A DNA stretch of 64,000 nucleotides from Paulownia fortunei (lineage: Eukaryota; Streptophyta; Magnoliopsida; Lamiales; Paulowniaceae), in NCBI GenBank assembly GCA_019321725.1, contig CM033105.1, positions 12,661,632-12,725,631 of the forward strand, read 5' to 3'. Both the position numbers and the translations under genes were made by a program. This document shows, piece after piece, positions 1 to 10,837 of the stretch; position 1 is the first letter of the stretch; each line of letters opens with the position of its first letter. The notes below the pieces were generated by a model. It did no database searches. It saw nothing but the letters and a program-made list of their open reading frames with translations, and had not been told where the DNA came from.

Positions 1-428
1 GGTGTTTAATTGAATTTTTAATTTAATTGAATCAAGATATAATCTAGTTGAAAGTTTAGCGAACTAGTAGATAACTAAAAAAAGAAAGGCGAAGAATTTC
101 TCTTACATTAAGAACACAACCTAGCATTGCTTGGTGTGTATTGAAATTAATTTGTAGTAGCCAAGAGAGGATGAGATTTTGATTGATTGTGGTAAAATGA
201 TGTTGACATAGAAGGTGATCTATGAGAAGTACCCAAAGTACAACATAAATTGCAAATATCTTGGCCAGAGTACTGTTGAATGCGTTAGGGATGGATATCA
301 AAAAGTTCATGGCTAGGAGAATTCTTAACCTATTACTGTGGATAATAAAGAGACTAAAAATTAAAAAAAGGAAAGCAGGTCGTGGTTAAAAGCAATCAAA
401 ACCATTGCGTTACTGAAACATATGTATG
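1..428. other. AT-rich flank left of element X
   Basis: This stretch lies outside the 3' LTR of copia element X. It has no long open reading frame. The only thing I recognise is a possible zinc-knuckle relic at 212-316, listed separately. It could be older retroelement sequence or host intergenic DNA. Confidence 0.5.
212..316 (+). pseudogene. possible zinc-knuckle relic (LINE ORF1 / DUF4283 type)
   Basis: Reading from 212 gives about 34 codons ending at a TAG (314-316). They include YEKYPKYNINCKYLGQSTVEC, broken here as YEKYPKYNINC and KYLGQSTVEC. The spacing fits a C-x2-C-x4-H-x4-C knuckle in which the first Cys has become Asn and the His has become Gln. A tyrosine- and lysine-rich lead-in before the knuckle is common in plant LINE ORF1 and DUF4283 proteins. 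Nothing on either side extends the match, so this is a low-confidence relic. Confidence 0.3.
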
Positions 429-799
429 TTTAAGGTTTGCTATAACTACGGGGTGTGCACAGTGAAATTTAAAATTAATTTAAAATAAATACATGCAACA
501 ATAATTATTGCATTACCCTGAGTTTGTAGCGATTCAAACGATCCCGTGTTTTTGATAGTTTTATAAAATAATGTAAATAAAGTTTTAGATTTAAATTTCA
601 TACACTCCGGTTGTTGTAGGGTGTGTAGCAATTAATTGCTATGGATCACCTAAAAGATTGCAAGGTATCCAATTGTCTTGTCTTTAAAGAGAGTTAACAC
701 GTTTGGACAAGAACATGGAATTAAAACCCCAATAGTAATTTTAATTCCTTTACTAATCTAGTTTGGAGTGCTTTGTTGAGTATTAATTTTTAATTCAAC
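429..799 (-). repeat. X 3' LTR, terminal part
   Basis: The segment aligns by eye with the end of the Y LTRs (36768 onward and 62230 onward). Shared landmarks are the GGGGTGTGCACAGTG block near 449, the CACTCCGGTTGTTGTAGGGT block near 604, the GACAAGAACATGGAATTAAAA block, and TTGAGTATTAATT just before the break. The LTR tip is degenerate, so 429 is approximate. It is cut at 799 by element P. About 480 bp of LTR present in Y is missing before the LTR resumes at 12129. Confidence 0.65.
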
Positions 800-1534
800 T
801 GATAAGTGTATATTTTGACATATTTTTGTATTAAATCCTTTATACTTTCCTTGCTTTATTCTTGTTAATATTATAGTTTTATTAATATTCGTGTTAAGGA
901 ATCAATGAACAAAAAGAGATCAAAAAAACCAAAATAAAACCAAAGAGCATAACACGTTTTGTGAGCAAGTTGGGAGATAATATTTTATTAGATCAAAGAA
1001 GCATCACAATTAGAAGAAAAGGGCCATTTTTACCTAAGTCTATCATGTGTAGATCAAAATATAAGCAAGAAATCAGTTGGACTTTGCAAGTGATTGTTGG
1101 ACTTGCATTAAATTCAAAATAAGCATGTCTCCAAACTTGTGTAGTTTTTGTATTTTCGGCATAACTTCATGTTCAAAAGCTAATTAGACTACAATTTTGC
1201 TGTTGGAAGATCAGCCCAATTCAGCCTTGATTAAGTAGAAAATTCATCCAAGTGTGTATATTGGAAATGATCTATCTATGGTGACACATTTCTTTAAATC
1301 AAGCATAACTTTCTCCCTAGTAGTTGAATTAGGTAATGCAAGTTGAAAATGAAGTTAATAGACACATAAACAACTTTCATGTTTATCAATTTTCCAAAAT
1401 CAGTTAATGTCTTAGAGAATAATGTGTGACAAAATTCAGATCTGAAAAGGACAAGTGAATTTAGAGTATATTTGAAGCAAATTAAGAGTGCATTTAGAGT
1501 GAATTTGGATATGCCAATTTAGACACTCTTCTAC

Positions 1535-1542
1535 TATAAATA
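1535..1542 (+). promoter_or_regulatory. LTR TATA box of P
   Basis: TATAAATA lies in CTACTATAAATAAGGGC and is conserved in the M 5' LTR (34537-34544, reverse strand). The position inside the LTR fits the retrotransposon RNA promoter. Activity is inferred only. Confidence 0.55.
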
Positions 1543-1827
1543 AGGGCTTTTGGATGTTATTAAAGATACACAAAAATATGTTAGAAGGGAAATAAAGTTT
1601 TATTGTTGTTTTTTTTAGGTTATGTTTTCTAGTAGCAATGTAAATTTTCTAATAGTACTAGCAATATATTCTCTAATTTTTCTTCTATTTTTAGCCTTCT
1701 CTATTTTTATTATGTTTTTCTAAATTTTATTTAGTTGAGGAGAAAGGGTGATCTTCTTGATGGAGGAAGAAGAACGGTTATAAAGGTGTATAATGTTCAG
1801 GTATGTTGTATTATTGTTTTAATTTTT

Positions 1828-2185
1828 GATTGAAACCCTCCTTATTTTGTAGTGATTCTTGATTTATATTTCTTTAATGGTATAACAAATACTTGGGTTC
1901 ATTTAGTTTATTGTACGGTTCTACCCCATCGACTGCTAATGTGAAACCTTGATTTGTTGTAGACAAATGTGTGCATAAATACTTGATCTCATAAATAAAT
2001 TTTGGTATTAAAACCTTTCTTGTTTTATGTTGTTCTTGATTTATATATCTCCAATGACACAACAAATACTTGGGTTCATTAACGTATTGTATGGTTCTAC
2101 CCCACTAACTACTAACGTGAAACCTTGATTTGTTGTAGACAAATGTGTGCATAAATACTTGATCCTATAAACAAGTATTGGTGTT
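1828..2185 (+). repeat. 177-bp tandem duplication inside the P LTR
   Basis: Two diverged copies with a period of about 177 bp each contain TTCTTGATTTATAT, AACAAATACTTGGGTTCATT, GTGAAACCTTGATTTGTTGT and AGACAAATGTGTGCATAAAT. The same doubling is present in the M 3' LTR (about 18450-18800) but not in the M 5' LTR. Confidence 0.8.
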
Positions 2186-2563
2186 AAGATATAATTTGCA
2201 AATAGTAAGAAAATATCATGATTACCTTAATGCATGAGCTATTTCATAACATCTTCCCTTTGGAACCTTCATTGTGTATGGATTCTAATAGAGGCATTTA
2301 AGAGGTAAAAAAATAATAAATAATCATTCATCTATCCAAAACTCAAGAGAGGATCCTAATCCTCTATACTTTTATTACTTTGATTTCTTAGTTATAGCAT
2401 AAATTTTTCTTTATATTCTAACCACATAAAGCCTATTTTTTAAGAAATATAATCTTGAAAACTTGAAACAACTTCTATGTGGATCTACCTCGGACTCCCG
2501 AGAAATTTATTACTTGACACAACCTGCACTTGGGTTTGCAACCTTAAAGTTGTAGCAAGTTTT

Positions 2564-2581
2564 TAGCATCGTTGTCGGGGA
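2564..2581 (+). other. P primer-binding site for tRNA-Asp
   Basis: TAGCATCGTTGTCGGGGA stands directly downstream of the LTR after AGTTTT. The expected plant tRNA-Asp site is TGGCGCCGTTGCCGGGGA. The four differences are all transitions, as expected from deaminated methylcytosine on either strand. Confidence 0.8.
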
Positions 2582-2758
2582 AAGCAAGGTAAGTATTCAG
2601 GTTTGTAAATATTTTCCCTTTACAAATATTGTGTTTTTTGTTTTCTTTGCAGTTATATATTCATATGGTATCATAATTTTAATTCACGTCGTTTAATTAG
2701 AAATAATTCTATGACTTTATTTGGAAATTTGTTTATGTCACCTCCACGTACTTCCACC

Positions 2759-3780
2759 ATGGTTAAAAATGAAAGTGTCCAGGATGAAAATGAGAATTAA
2801 CAGGTTCATACCATGCTTTATTACTTGCAACATTCTCGAAATTCTTCTCCTTCTTGTTTCATTTTGATTCAAGCCAGGTATGATCCATTTTCTTCCTAAT
2901 TTCCATAATTTACACTCTGAAAGCCCTTTCTTGCATCTGAAAGAATTTGATGAAGTATGTTTCACTTTTGATGATCAAACTTGTACAAATGAGATTGTTA
3001 AGCTCAAATTATTTCATTTTTCTTTAAAAGATAAAGCAAAAACTTGTCTTAACTCTTTAAAATATAGGTCAGTTGGCACTTGGCAAGACATGTAAGCTGG
3101 ATTTTTGAAAAAGTTTTTTCGAACACATAAAACTAATACTTAGAAAGACAAATCCAAATTTTTTCTAAAAATTCTGATGAAGATTTATTTCAATGTTTGG
3201 AAAGATTTAAAATTTTATTGAATTAATGCCCACGTCATGGTTTTGAAAAATTACATTTAATTAGTTTCTTTTATAAAGATTTAACTCCTGAAACAAAAAA
3301 AAATTGTTGAAACAATGTGTAATGGTGAGTTTTTTGATATAGAAATTAATGAAGCCTAGAATATCTAGACCATTTGGTAGAAAACTCTCAATTATTGCAT
3401 AGTGTGAATTCTTCCGAAGGTTCTATTTGATCTAATCTTGTGAATAGTAATAAAAAAATATTTCTTTAGTCAAGAAGATGATCTAAATATTAGGATTGCT
3501 AGTTTAACAAAAAAAGTTGTGGCCACAGAACTTAAAAAAGTAAAAAAAATCAGATCTGTGCAAGATGAAGAAGTTTGTAGCATTTGTGAACTTATGGGAC
3601 ACTGCACCAACGGATGCCCAAATATTCCAACACAAAAAAATATCATGAACACATTCAAAATGCCTTTTCATTCTCTATATTCTGAAACTTACAATCCACA
3701 ACGGAGATATCATCCCAATTTTAGTTGCTGAGATGAGAACCGTTCCCAATCGCTACATTAATAAAAGCTACCAAACTTTC
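2759..3780 (+). pseudogene. P gag relic (Athila-type)
   Basis: This is the structural capsid polyprotein of a gypsy element. The likely start is the ATG at 2759 (MVKNESVQDENEN, then a stop), in the same position as in M. The capsid domain is readable at 2880-3093, with HLKEFDEVC and LFHFSLKDKAKTC. Frameshifts and stops follow. At 3575-3617 an intact-looking zinc knuckle, CSICELMGHCTNGC, keeps C-x2-C-x4-H-x4-C spacing. M has lost two of these cysteines. The N-terminal block before the capsid domain is shorter than in M. The gene is not functional. Confidence 0.85.
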
Positions 3781-5107
3781 TCCACATACAAAATATCTTG
3801 AGGAAACTTTGCAAGAATATATATATGCACAACCAAACATCAATAACCAGACTTCACAAGCCATTAATGAGATAAAAAACACACTTTCAACATTGACAAC
3901 TTCTTTGCGTACTCATGAAAAAGTTAAATTTACTACTTTCTTTGCGTACTCATGAAAAAGTTAAATTTACTACTTAACCTCAACCTAATCCTTCCACTCA
4001 GTGTCATGTTTCTTTTTCAGGTGAAAATTCAATCAAGGCGGCTAATTCGACCACAACTCTTTGTAATGAAAACATTATTGACAAAACTATTCATCCTAAG
4101 GAGAATTCAAAATTGGTAACCACTTCTAAACCTCTCTCCCATATTTATGTAACACCTCCACCTTTTCCTAGTAGGTGAGCAAATTTTAAGAAAAATGAGC
4201 AAGAAAAGGAGATCCTTAAGGCTTTTTGAAAAGTGAAGGTAAATATCCCTCTTCTTGATACGATCAAGCAAGTGCCCCGATATGCTAAGTTCCTCAAAAG
4301 TGTAAGGATCCAGGGAATTTTACCATTCCTTGTACCATTGGTAAGACTAGAATTCAAAAAATATATGTTAGATTTGGGAGCATCAATTAATGTTATGCCA
4401 TATTCTATTTATCCTTCTCTAAATCTAGGACAATAAAAAAATAGTGTTATCATACAAATGGTTGATAGATCTAATGTATATCCAATAGAGGTTGTGGAAG
4501 ATGTTCTTGTGCAAGTGAATGAATTGGCTTTCCCTGCTGATTTTTATGTTCTAGAGATGGAGGATGGCACATGGCCTAATCCTACATGTAATCTTTGGAA
4601 AACCATTCATGAAGACAGCCTGAGCTAAGATTGATGTTCATGATGGCACTCTTACTATGGAGTTCGATGATGAGGTTAGAAAATGTAATATTTTTGAAGC
4701 CATGAGATATCCTAGTGATGTGAATGTTGTTTCTGTAGTTGACAATATTGATCCCAAGTCACAAAAAATGTTTGAGTTCATTGGCAAGGATGGAGTGGAG
4801 GTTACTTTACAAAAATATCTCCTTATGGAGGATTTGAAAGAAAAGAAGTTGGATGTGCAAATGTTGGGGGATGTGGAAAATGATGTAACGGGGTTGGATT
4901 TGTTGCCAAAAAAATCAAGGTATGATGTCTCATCCTTATTTTCAACATTTTTGATAAAAGAAAAAGACATGTAATAAATGCATTCCCTGTTCACACCTCA
5001 AGAAATAACACCGTACTTACCCTGTTTTTGTACAACTCATTTTCAAACAAAAAAAAAAAAAAGAATGAAGAAAATGGGTGGGTCTTCAAAGTAAATGCAT
5101 TCCCTCC
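3781..5107 (+). pseudogene. P gag C-terminus and protease region, first copy
   Basis: A proline- and serine-rich linker (near 3780-4150) is followed by the VPRYAKFLK block at about 4270 and the aspartic protease motif DLGASINVMPYSIY from 4371. A downstream conserved stretch reads NIFEAMRYPSDVNVVSV (near 4690-4740) and KKLDVQMLGDVENDVTGLD (near 4850-4905). The frame is broken several times. At about 4925-5060 the sequence switches to a block that otherwise occurs only upstream of the LOG gene (6830-6945). This is evidence of internal rearrangement. Confidence 0.8.
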
Positions 5108-5740
5108 AAAGTGTAAGAATCCGAGGACTTTTACCACCCGTTGTACCATTGGTAAGACTAGAATTGAAAAAATATTTGTTAGATTTGGGAGCATCAATTA
5201 ATGTTATGCCATATTCTATTTATACTTCTCTAAATCTAGGATAATAAAAAAATAGTGTTATCATGCAATTGACTGATGGATCTAATGCATATCCAATAGG
5301 GGTTGTGGAAGATGTTCTTGTGCAGGTGAATGAATTAGATTTTCCTATTAATTTTTATATTCTTGATATGGAGGATGACACATGCCCTAATCCTATACAC
5401 AATCTTTTGGGAAGACCATTCATGAAGACAGTCTAAGGTAAGATTGATGTTCATGATGACACTTTTACTATGGAGTTTGATGATAAGGTTATATAATATA
5501 ATATTTTTGAAGCCATGAGATATCCTACTGACGTGAATGTTATTTCTGCAGTTCACATTATTGATCCCAAGTCACGACAAATGTTTGAGTTCACTAGCAA
5601 GGATGGAGTGGAGGTTACTTTACAAAAACATCTCCTTATGGAGGATGTGAAAGAAAAAAAGTTAGATGTGCAAATGTTGGGGGATGTGGAAAATGATGTA
5701 ACGGGGTTGGATTTTATTGTCAAAAAAATCAAGGTATGAT
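4298..5740 (+). repeat. 811-bp-period direct duplication of the protease segment
   Basis: Both copies contain TTGTACCATTGGTAAGACTA, GATTTGGGAGCATCAATTAA and GATGGAGTGGAGGTTACTTT in the same order. M has a single copy, so the duplication arose in P. A piece of the LOG-upstream region lies between the copies. Confidence 0.8.
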
Positions 5741-6049
5741 GTCTCTTATGTGGAATTGCTAATATCTAATAAGAGGCTTCTACCTTCTGCCTGCAAGCAC
5801 CTAATATAAATCTTAAACCAATCCCGTACCATCTTAAATATGTCTATTTGGGTGAGAAAGAAATACCAGTAGTCAGCATTGCTAAAGACTTCACTCAAGT
5901 ACAAGCAGACAAACTTATTTGAGTGCTTCAAAATTATATGATGGTGATTGGATGGACGATGACTTTGGCAACATATGTTGATGAGTGATGAAGAAGGCAA
6001 TGTCGGGATGAGGACATTAAACCAAGCGCTTGATGGGCGATAACCCAAC
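5108..6049 (+). pseudogene. P protease region, second copy, and pol-linker stub
   Basis: This is a second copy of the protease segment, 811 bp downstream of the first (DLGAS motif at 5182). It continues into the linker that precedes reverse transcriptase in Athila elements (DHLKYVYLGEKEIPVVSI near 5835) and ends just after an IGWT block near 5945. Reverse transcriptase should follow. Instead the sequence passes to a motif at 6027-6049 (CGCTTGATGGGCGATAACCC) that normally lies after integrase in these elements. So a deletion of most of pol is visible here, and M shares it. Confidence 0.75.
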
Positions 6050-6222
6050 AGATGGAAAAGAAGACTATGAGAGCTGATAATGACACATTTTATTTCTCTA
6101 ACTCTTATTTTATTTTCTTTTAATCTATTTTTTTTTATTTTTTTCTATTTTATTTTGTCCTAATTGAAAATCCGTGCTAAGAATGTGGTAGGTAGTGTTT
6201 GTTTAAATTTTATCATGCAAGA

Positions 6223-6351
6223 GCACATGGTAGTCACATTTGGACAAAGAAAACTGCTACAAAGATCTTGCAGAGTGGATTTTATTGATCTACTCTTTTC
6301 AAAGACACTTGTATTTTCTGCAAAAGTTATGAAAATTATTAAAAATTAGGA
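6223..6351 (+). pseudogene. integrase zinc-binding domain scrap of P
   Basis: One frame reads AHGSHIWTKKTATKILQSGF, then Y-stop-S-T-L-F-K-D-T and CIFCKSYENY. This is the H-x-x-x-H ... C-x2-C N-terminal domain of a gypsy integrase, as in Athila (family pattern: histidine pair, GFYWPTLFKD, cysteine pair). The tryptophan codon has become TGA. M carries the same stop at the same site, so it was already in the master element. The catalytic core does not follow. The scrap lies downstream of a post-integrase motif, so it is out of order. Confidence 0.75.
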
Positions 6352-6988
6352 TTCTTTTTAATTAAGTGGCGGGTAACGGTACCCTATGGCTATTGAAGTT
6401 GGACTTATCCATTTCCCAAAAAACTAATACAAAAAATAAAAAATAAAAAATAAAAAATAAAAAAATGCAAGTTCCTTGGAGTGATTTCTAAAAATTGAGA
6501 AGATAAAATTCAATTCATTAAGGATAGATTGACTAAGTCTCTAGATGATATTTGATTGACTCTTGAGATGCATTCTTGTTGATTCGTGTAACGTGTAATT
6601 CTTGATTTATGGAATCACATTTGGGATGAATATGAGCGTTATAATCTTTGGAATTTGACATTAAAAGGCTCTGTTTGTGTGTTTTAAGAAAACGGGATGG
6701 GAAGCGATTCCTCAATCTATAGAGAGTGTTTAAGCTGTTACTAAACGTAAAACCAGAGAAAGATATAAGACACAGTAACAACTACATGTACATTCATGTG
6801 TAGTAGTAATTTTTTTTTCAAACTTTGTGTCCTTATTTTCAACCTTTCTGATAAAAGAGAAAAATGTGCAATAAATGCATTCCCTGTTCACACCTTAATA
6901 AATAGCACCGTACTTACTCTATTTTTGCACAACTCATTTTTTTTATAAAAAAGAGAGAAAAAATTTGGAAGGGTCTTCCAATGACAAG
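6352..6988 (+). other. P spacer between integrase scrap and LOG gene
   Basis: This region is shared with M (30091-30690, reverse). It includes an A-rich microsatellite of TAAAAAA type at about 6430-6466 and a stretch with KKTGWEAIPQSIESV at about 6685-6729. I do not recognise that stretch, and its upstream stops are shared by M, so it was probably not coding in the master copy. The last 150 bases (6830-6980) recur at 4925-5060. Confidence 0.55.
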
Positions 6989-7618
6989 TTCAACTGTATT
7001 TGTGTCATTTGTGGAACCAATTTAGGAAAAAATGGTGAATTTAAATGGGCAGCCAATAACCTTGGTGGAACTTTTGCAGAATGAAAAAAATATTTAGTGT
7101 ATGGGGGAGGCCGTCTGGGGTTAATGGGGAGTGTTGCCACTTTTGCTTCTGTAGGAGGAGTCAAAGATTTAGGAGTTATCCCAAAACCTTTAATAGTACA
7201 GAATATCATAGGTATGATAATCGGAGATAAGCTAAAAGTGACACATATTTAGGGCAAAATGCTTAACATGTTAAATAATGTGGATGCATTTATCACTCTA
7301 CCTAGTGGTTTTGGTACACTGGAGGAATTATTTCAAGTTGTCTATTAAGCACAACTCAACATTCACTACAAACTTGTAGGTTTTCATAATGTTAATGGTT
7401 TTTTTTGATGGTTTGCTATATTTTGTAGATCATGCTGTAAAAAAAGTTTTATTTCACCATCTGCGAGACGAGTTTTCATTTCTACTCCAACACCTGACCA
7501 ATTGATTGATCATCTTCTAGCATATGTGCCAGAACCTAATCCAACCTTGACTCATGTGGAGTGGTCCAACAGGGACAATGGTCGAAAAAACAAAATGAAT
7601 TTGACTCTCAACCTATGA
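6989..7618 (+). pseudogene. LOG-like: captured LOG-type cytokinin-activating enzyme gene, copy in P
   Basis: LOG enzymes release active cytokinin bases from riboside 5'-monophosphates. A single 210-codon frame here covers nearly the whole LOG fold. It reads CICVICGTNLGKNGEF near the start, LVYGGGRLGLMGSVA, LGVIPKPL, the active-site region as LPSGFGTLEELF (family PGGxGTxxE, with Gly to Ser), AQLNIH, SPSARRVFISTPTPDQLIDH and a C-terminus YVPEPNPTLTHVEWSN, then TGA. Inactivating changes include a TGA after TFAE, a TAG after VTHI, a TAA after VVY, and a compensated shift between runs of T and A near 7396-7445. There are no introns, which suggests capture through RNA. It lies inside element P where env-like or pol sequence would normally be. 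Function in the host is not implied. Confidence 0.88.
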
Positions 7619-7949
7619 AATTTATCCTTAATAGTCTCAACTAATAGTATATATATTGTGTTGTTTCAGCTTTATTTTCTAATAAGTCACATTTGAGGTG
7701 ATATCTTCTAAACTCTACTTTTCTATCTATTTTTGACATTGGGGATAATGTCTCGATTAGGTTGGGGAAGGTGATAGTTGATATCATGTCTTGTGTGTTC
7801 AATATGTGTTTTTCTATTTTATTTCTTAAAAAATTCAAGCATATTTTCTTTTGGGTTCGTTAAGACCATGAAACAGGGTAGCAGAGTAAATGCTAACTTT
7901 AACACTCTTGAGATGTACCCCTATTTGTTTTTTGCATAACATGACATCT
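7619..7949 (+). other. P 3' untranslated region with Athila-type motif
   Basis: At 7733-7769 the sequence includes TTGACATTGGGGATAATG followed by GGTTGGGGAAG. This resembles the conserved block near the 3' end of Athila and related gypsy elements, where 'GAGGACAATG ... AAGTTTGGGG' is typical (compare G at about 41808-41840, reverse). It supports an Athila origin for P. The region is cut at 7949 by solo LTR A and resumes at 10843. Confidence 0.6.
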
Positions 7950-10837
7950 TGTAACACCCCCATTACTACACAACTAGATATATATTATAATTTAACATGA
8001 TAGAACCTGTGTGCATGCATGGAATATTTTTTTTTGTAACACTTTAAGAAAAGATATATCACTTTTTACATGCACAACCCTGTTTAAAATACTTTCTAAC
8101 ACATATCATGTATATAGCAGGATCAATATGTATATAAAGACACAACACCCACAATAACCCAATATTTACATACTTATTTATAGTAAAGTTGTAAAAGCGA
8201 AATATAGTACCAGTCTAAAATATAATACAACAGACTCAAAATATAACAAGCTAACAAAATAGCCCAACAGGTCGTCATCCATGTACACACTCTCTCAGAC
8301 ACCTGCAGGAGCTCCAACCGCCGCCCAGCCAATAAAAGATGTTTCAGGTATCATCGTACTCACCTACAATACATAAACTATATGAGCTAACGCTCAGCAA
8401 GTAAAGATTATGCATGTCAAAGAATAATCCACAATATCGAGTCATGCATCTCAACATGCTATGCCCATAATGCAATTTTATGCATCAAAATATTTCTCTC
8501 AAAATCATTTCTTTCTTGGGCCCCTGACCAACGCTACTATCCCATGCACCGGAAAAGAGCTCTGTATACCGCCATAATCCAATGGCTAATAATCATATAA
8601 GCATGCAAATCCATGCATACTCATACGCATGAAAATCTATGCACGCGAACCTGCAAATCCATGCATACACCATGCAAATCCATGCATGCTTCGGTGCACT
8701 AGTAGTGGTCAGCAAAATATTTTCCTTTCTCACAATCATGCCGTGCAATGCAAGATTTATCACAATGCGCGTATATGATGCATGCCCATGCCAATGACAA
8801 TGCCCATGTATGTATGCTTAATTGAGAGTCCTCTACTATGCACATATGATTTATGATATTACATATAATTCACACATCTACTATGTCTATGCATTGTAGT
8901 TGAAAATGAATCTTTACTTACCTTTCACTTGGTTGGTGGCTTAGTCTAAATTTGTTTAGTATTCCTCTCCAACCTTAGATGTAAAATAGCCTGTAATATT
9001 ACCCAACATCAAGCACCATTCCCAATTTGGCAAGTTGAAAGCACAAAATCTCATACTAGATCTTAAACACCAAGCTATAAGCTAACAATCAAGCTTTCAC
9101 AAACTAGAACCCAATAGAGCCCCTCAAATACCTCAATTTCTCATCTTAAATGCATGAAAACATCATGTAATTGAAGTATTATAACTCTAATAGCATGTAC
9201 CTAATTGTTAACACTCAATAGCAACATATCAAGGTTGAAACATGCTAAGTGATCAAATGTGGCAGATTCACATTTTCATATTTTCTTGCTGTCAAGTTTA
9301 GTTGCATGATAATTTTAACATCCCTAAGCATATCCAATCACTCCCAAATTTTTACCACACTTATATAACATGTATATAAATGTAACCATATCCTATAATT
9401 GCTAAAAATCACGGATATAGCTTCCCAAGTTCAGCTCTCTTCACGACATACTGAAACAGATTGTTTCCTACCGTGACAGTTTTGCACACTTCATGACATT
9501 AATGGTTTTGGCACCCTTAAGTATATTCAATCACTCCAAAATTTTCACCATACTTATATAACATATATAAGGAGACAACCAGGTCATATTATTACCAAAA
9601 ATAATGGATTTAGCTCCCTTAATTCAGTTTCCTTCACAGCACACCAAAACAGATTTTGCTATTTTGGCAGTTTGAGTGTTCCTCCAATATCATTCTCTAT
9701 TTCAATTTCCAACTGATAAAACTTCATTCAAATACTCTTAACTCATATATGGTCATTTAAATGGTAATAATTATAGGTTTTATTCAACATACCATACACT
9801 TTTGAAGTCTAAAACACAAGAAAACAGTAAGATGACAGTTTCTGCCACAAGTATTTCCTATTAAGTGTTTGTGATCAAGAACCCTTTCTTTGTGCACCAA
9901 AGTCTAACTAAAAACTTCCTAACACTTTTATAAGAGATATTGAAAGCTTAATAAACCATAAAACCATTCATAATAATCTGAAAACCAAAGGCAAAATCGT
10001 AGATAAGTGTTACCTATGCAGATTTTGAGGCTAACTTGATGGTAATCACTTCTTCTTTGCTTTTCTTGCTTTGTTTTCAACTTGGAATCAATTTGGATCA
10101 CTTGGAGACCTTAAGGTGTGTGTTTGGAAGATGAAAATGGCTGAAAGGAGGGTTTGGTCGTTGCTTAAGGGTGAAGGGTTTGAGGTGTTAGCTTAAGCTT
10201 AATAAGAAAGCATGAGGTGGCAAGTAAATGGCAAATCTGATTTTTTTCCCTTATCTTGCAGACCTAATCTTGTGCGTCTCATCTATTTTTATTTGGTTGC
10301 AACCTATTTTAATCACCATTCATTCCCATAGGTAATTCCTATGTCCGTTCATTCGATCTCCAAACCGATTCGCATCCGATTCTTAAAGAATTATCTAGTT
10401 TGCATTTCTAAAAACATATGCACATAAGGGCCTTGTAATATGACACTTAAATCATATTATATCATGTCCAATATCCCAAGTATGCTAATTTACAAATATA
10501 TACTTTTGAAATAACTTGATCAAATCAAATTAAACCATATAAGGTTACTAGTAACACTTTTAGCACTTCCAAAATTATAACCTATATATCCCATCTATAT
10601 CTAATATTGATCCACCTCATTTTCTTCTTATTTCAATATAAAATCAACTACTTAGATTAAGAAATTCAATAACTAATATCGTGCAAGAGCTTCAGAATTA
10701 AGTTTAATATTCAAGAATGTCGTATAAAATGAAATAAATTATGCAATGTCAATAGAAATGCAAATAGCATATAAAATTAACATGTAATGCATGAATCATA
10801 TTTGGCCATGTGAGTAGTAAGAGGCTCGGGTATCACA
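7950..10837. repeat. solo LTR A (TGTAACACCC family)
   Basis: This is a 2888-bp element with ends TGTAACACCCCC and CTCGGGTATCACA, flanked by a perfect 5-bp target duplication, CATCT, at 7945-7949 and 10838-10842. P sequence is continuous across it. It contains no coding sequence. The terminal inverted TG...CA structure, the length and the three copies in this window fit a solo LTR left by LTR-LTR recombination of a gypsy element. A Tekay/Del-type origin is a guess. Transcriptional orientation cannot be fixed. It differs from copy C by only a few bases in the first 130 I compared. Confidence 0.88.
8601..8690. repeat. minisatellite in solo LTR A
   Basis: About five imperfect copies of GCAAATCCATGCAT are separated by short variable spacers. 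The same array is found in B (16088-16179) and C (46457-46547). Confidence 0.8.

Larger units (their letters stand above)
800..2557 (+). repeat. P 5' LTR
   Basis: The LTR starts TGATAAGTGTATATTTTGAC and ends CCTTAAAGTTGTAGCA, directly before a tRNA-Asp primer site. Both ends match the minus-strand LTR of M at 35317 and 33696. It is 1758 bp long with canonical TG...CA ends. It contains a TATA box at 1535 and a tandem duplication at 1828-2185. Confidence 0.9.

Noticed and set aside
6533..6781. 82-codon minus-strand frame opposite the LOG leader
   Set aside because: The reverse frame is not preserved in the equivalent part of M, so it is most likely chance.
8601..8690. Possible CRISPR-like array of short direct repeats
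   Set aside because: Repeats are 14 bases, spacers are unequal and partly absent, and the array lies inside a plant LTR in three copies.
7950..10837. Solo LTR A as a MITE, Helitron or other DNA transposon
   Set aside because: Ends are TG...CA with a 5-bp target duplication, there is no long terminal inverted repeat beyond the few end bases, and length and copy behaviour fit an LTR.
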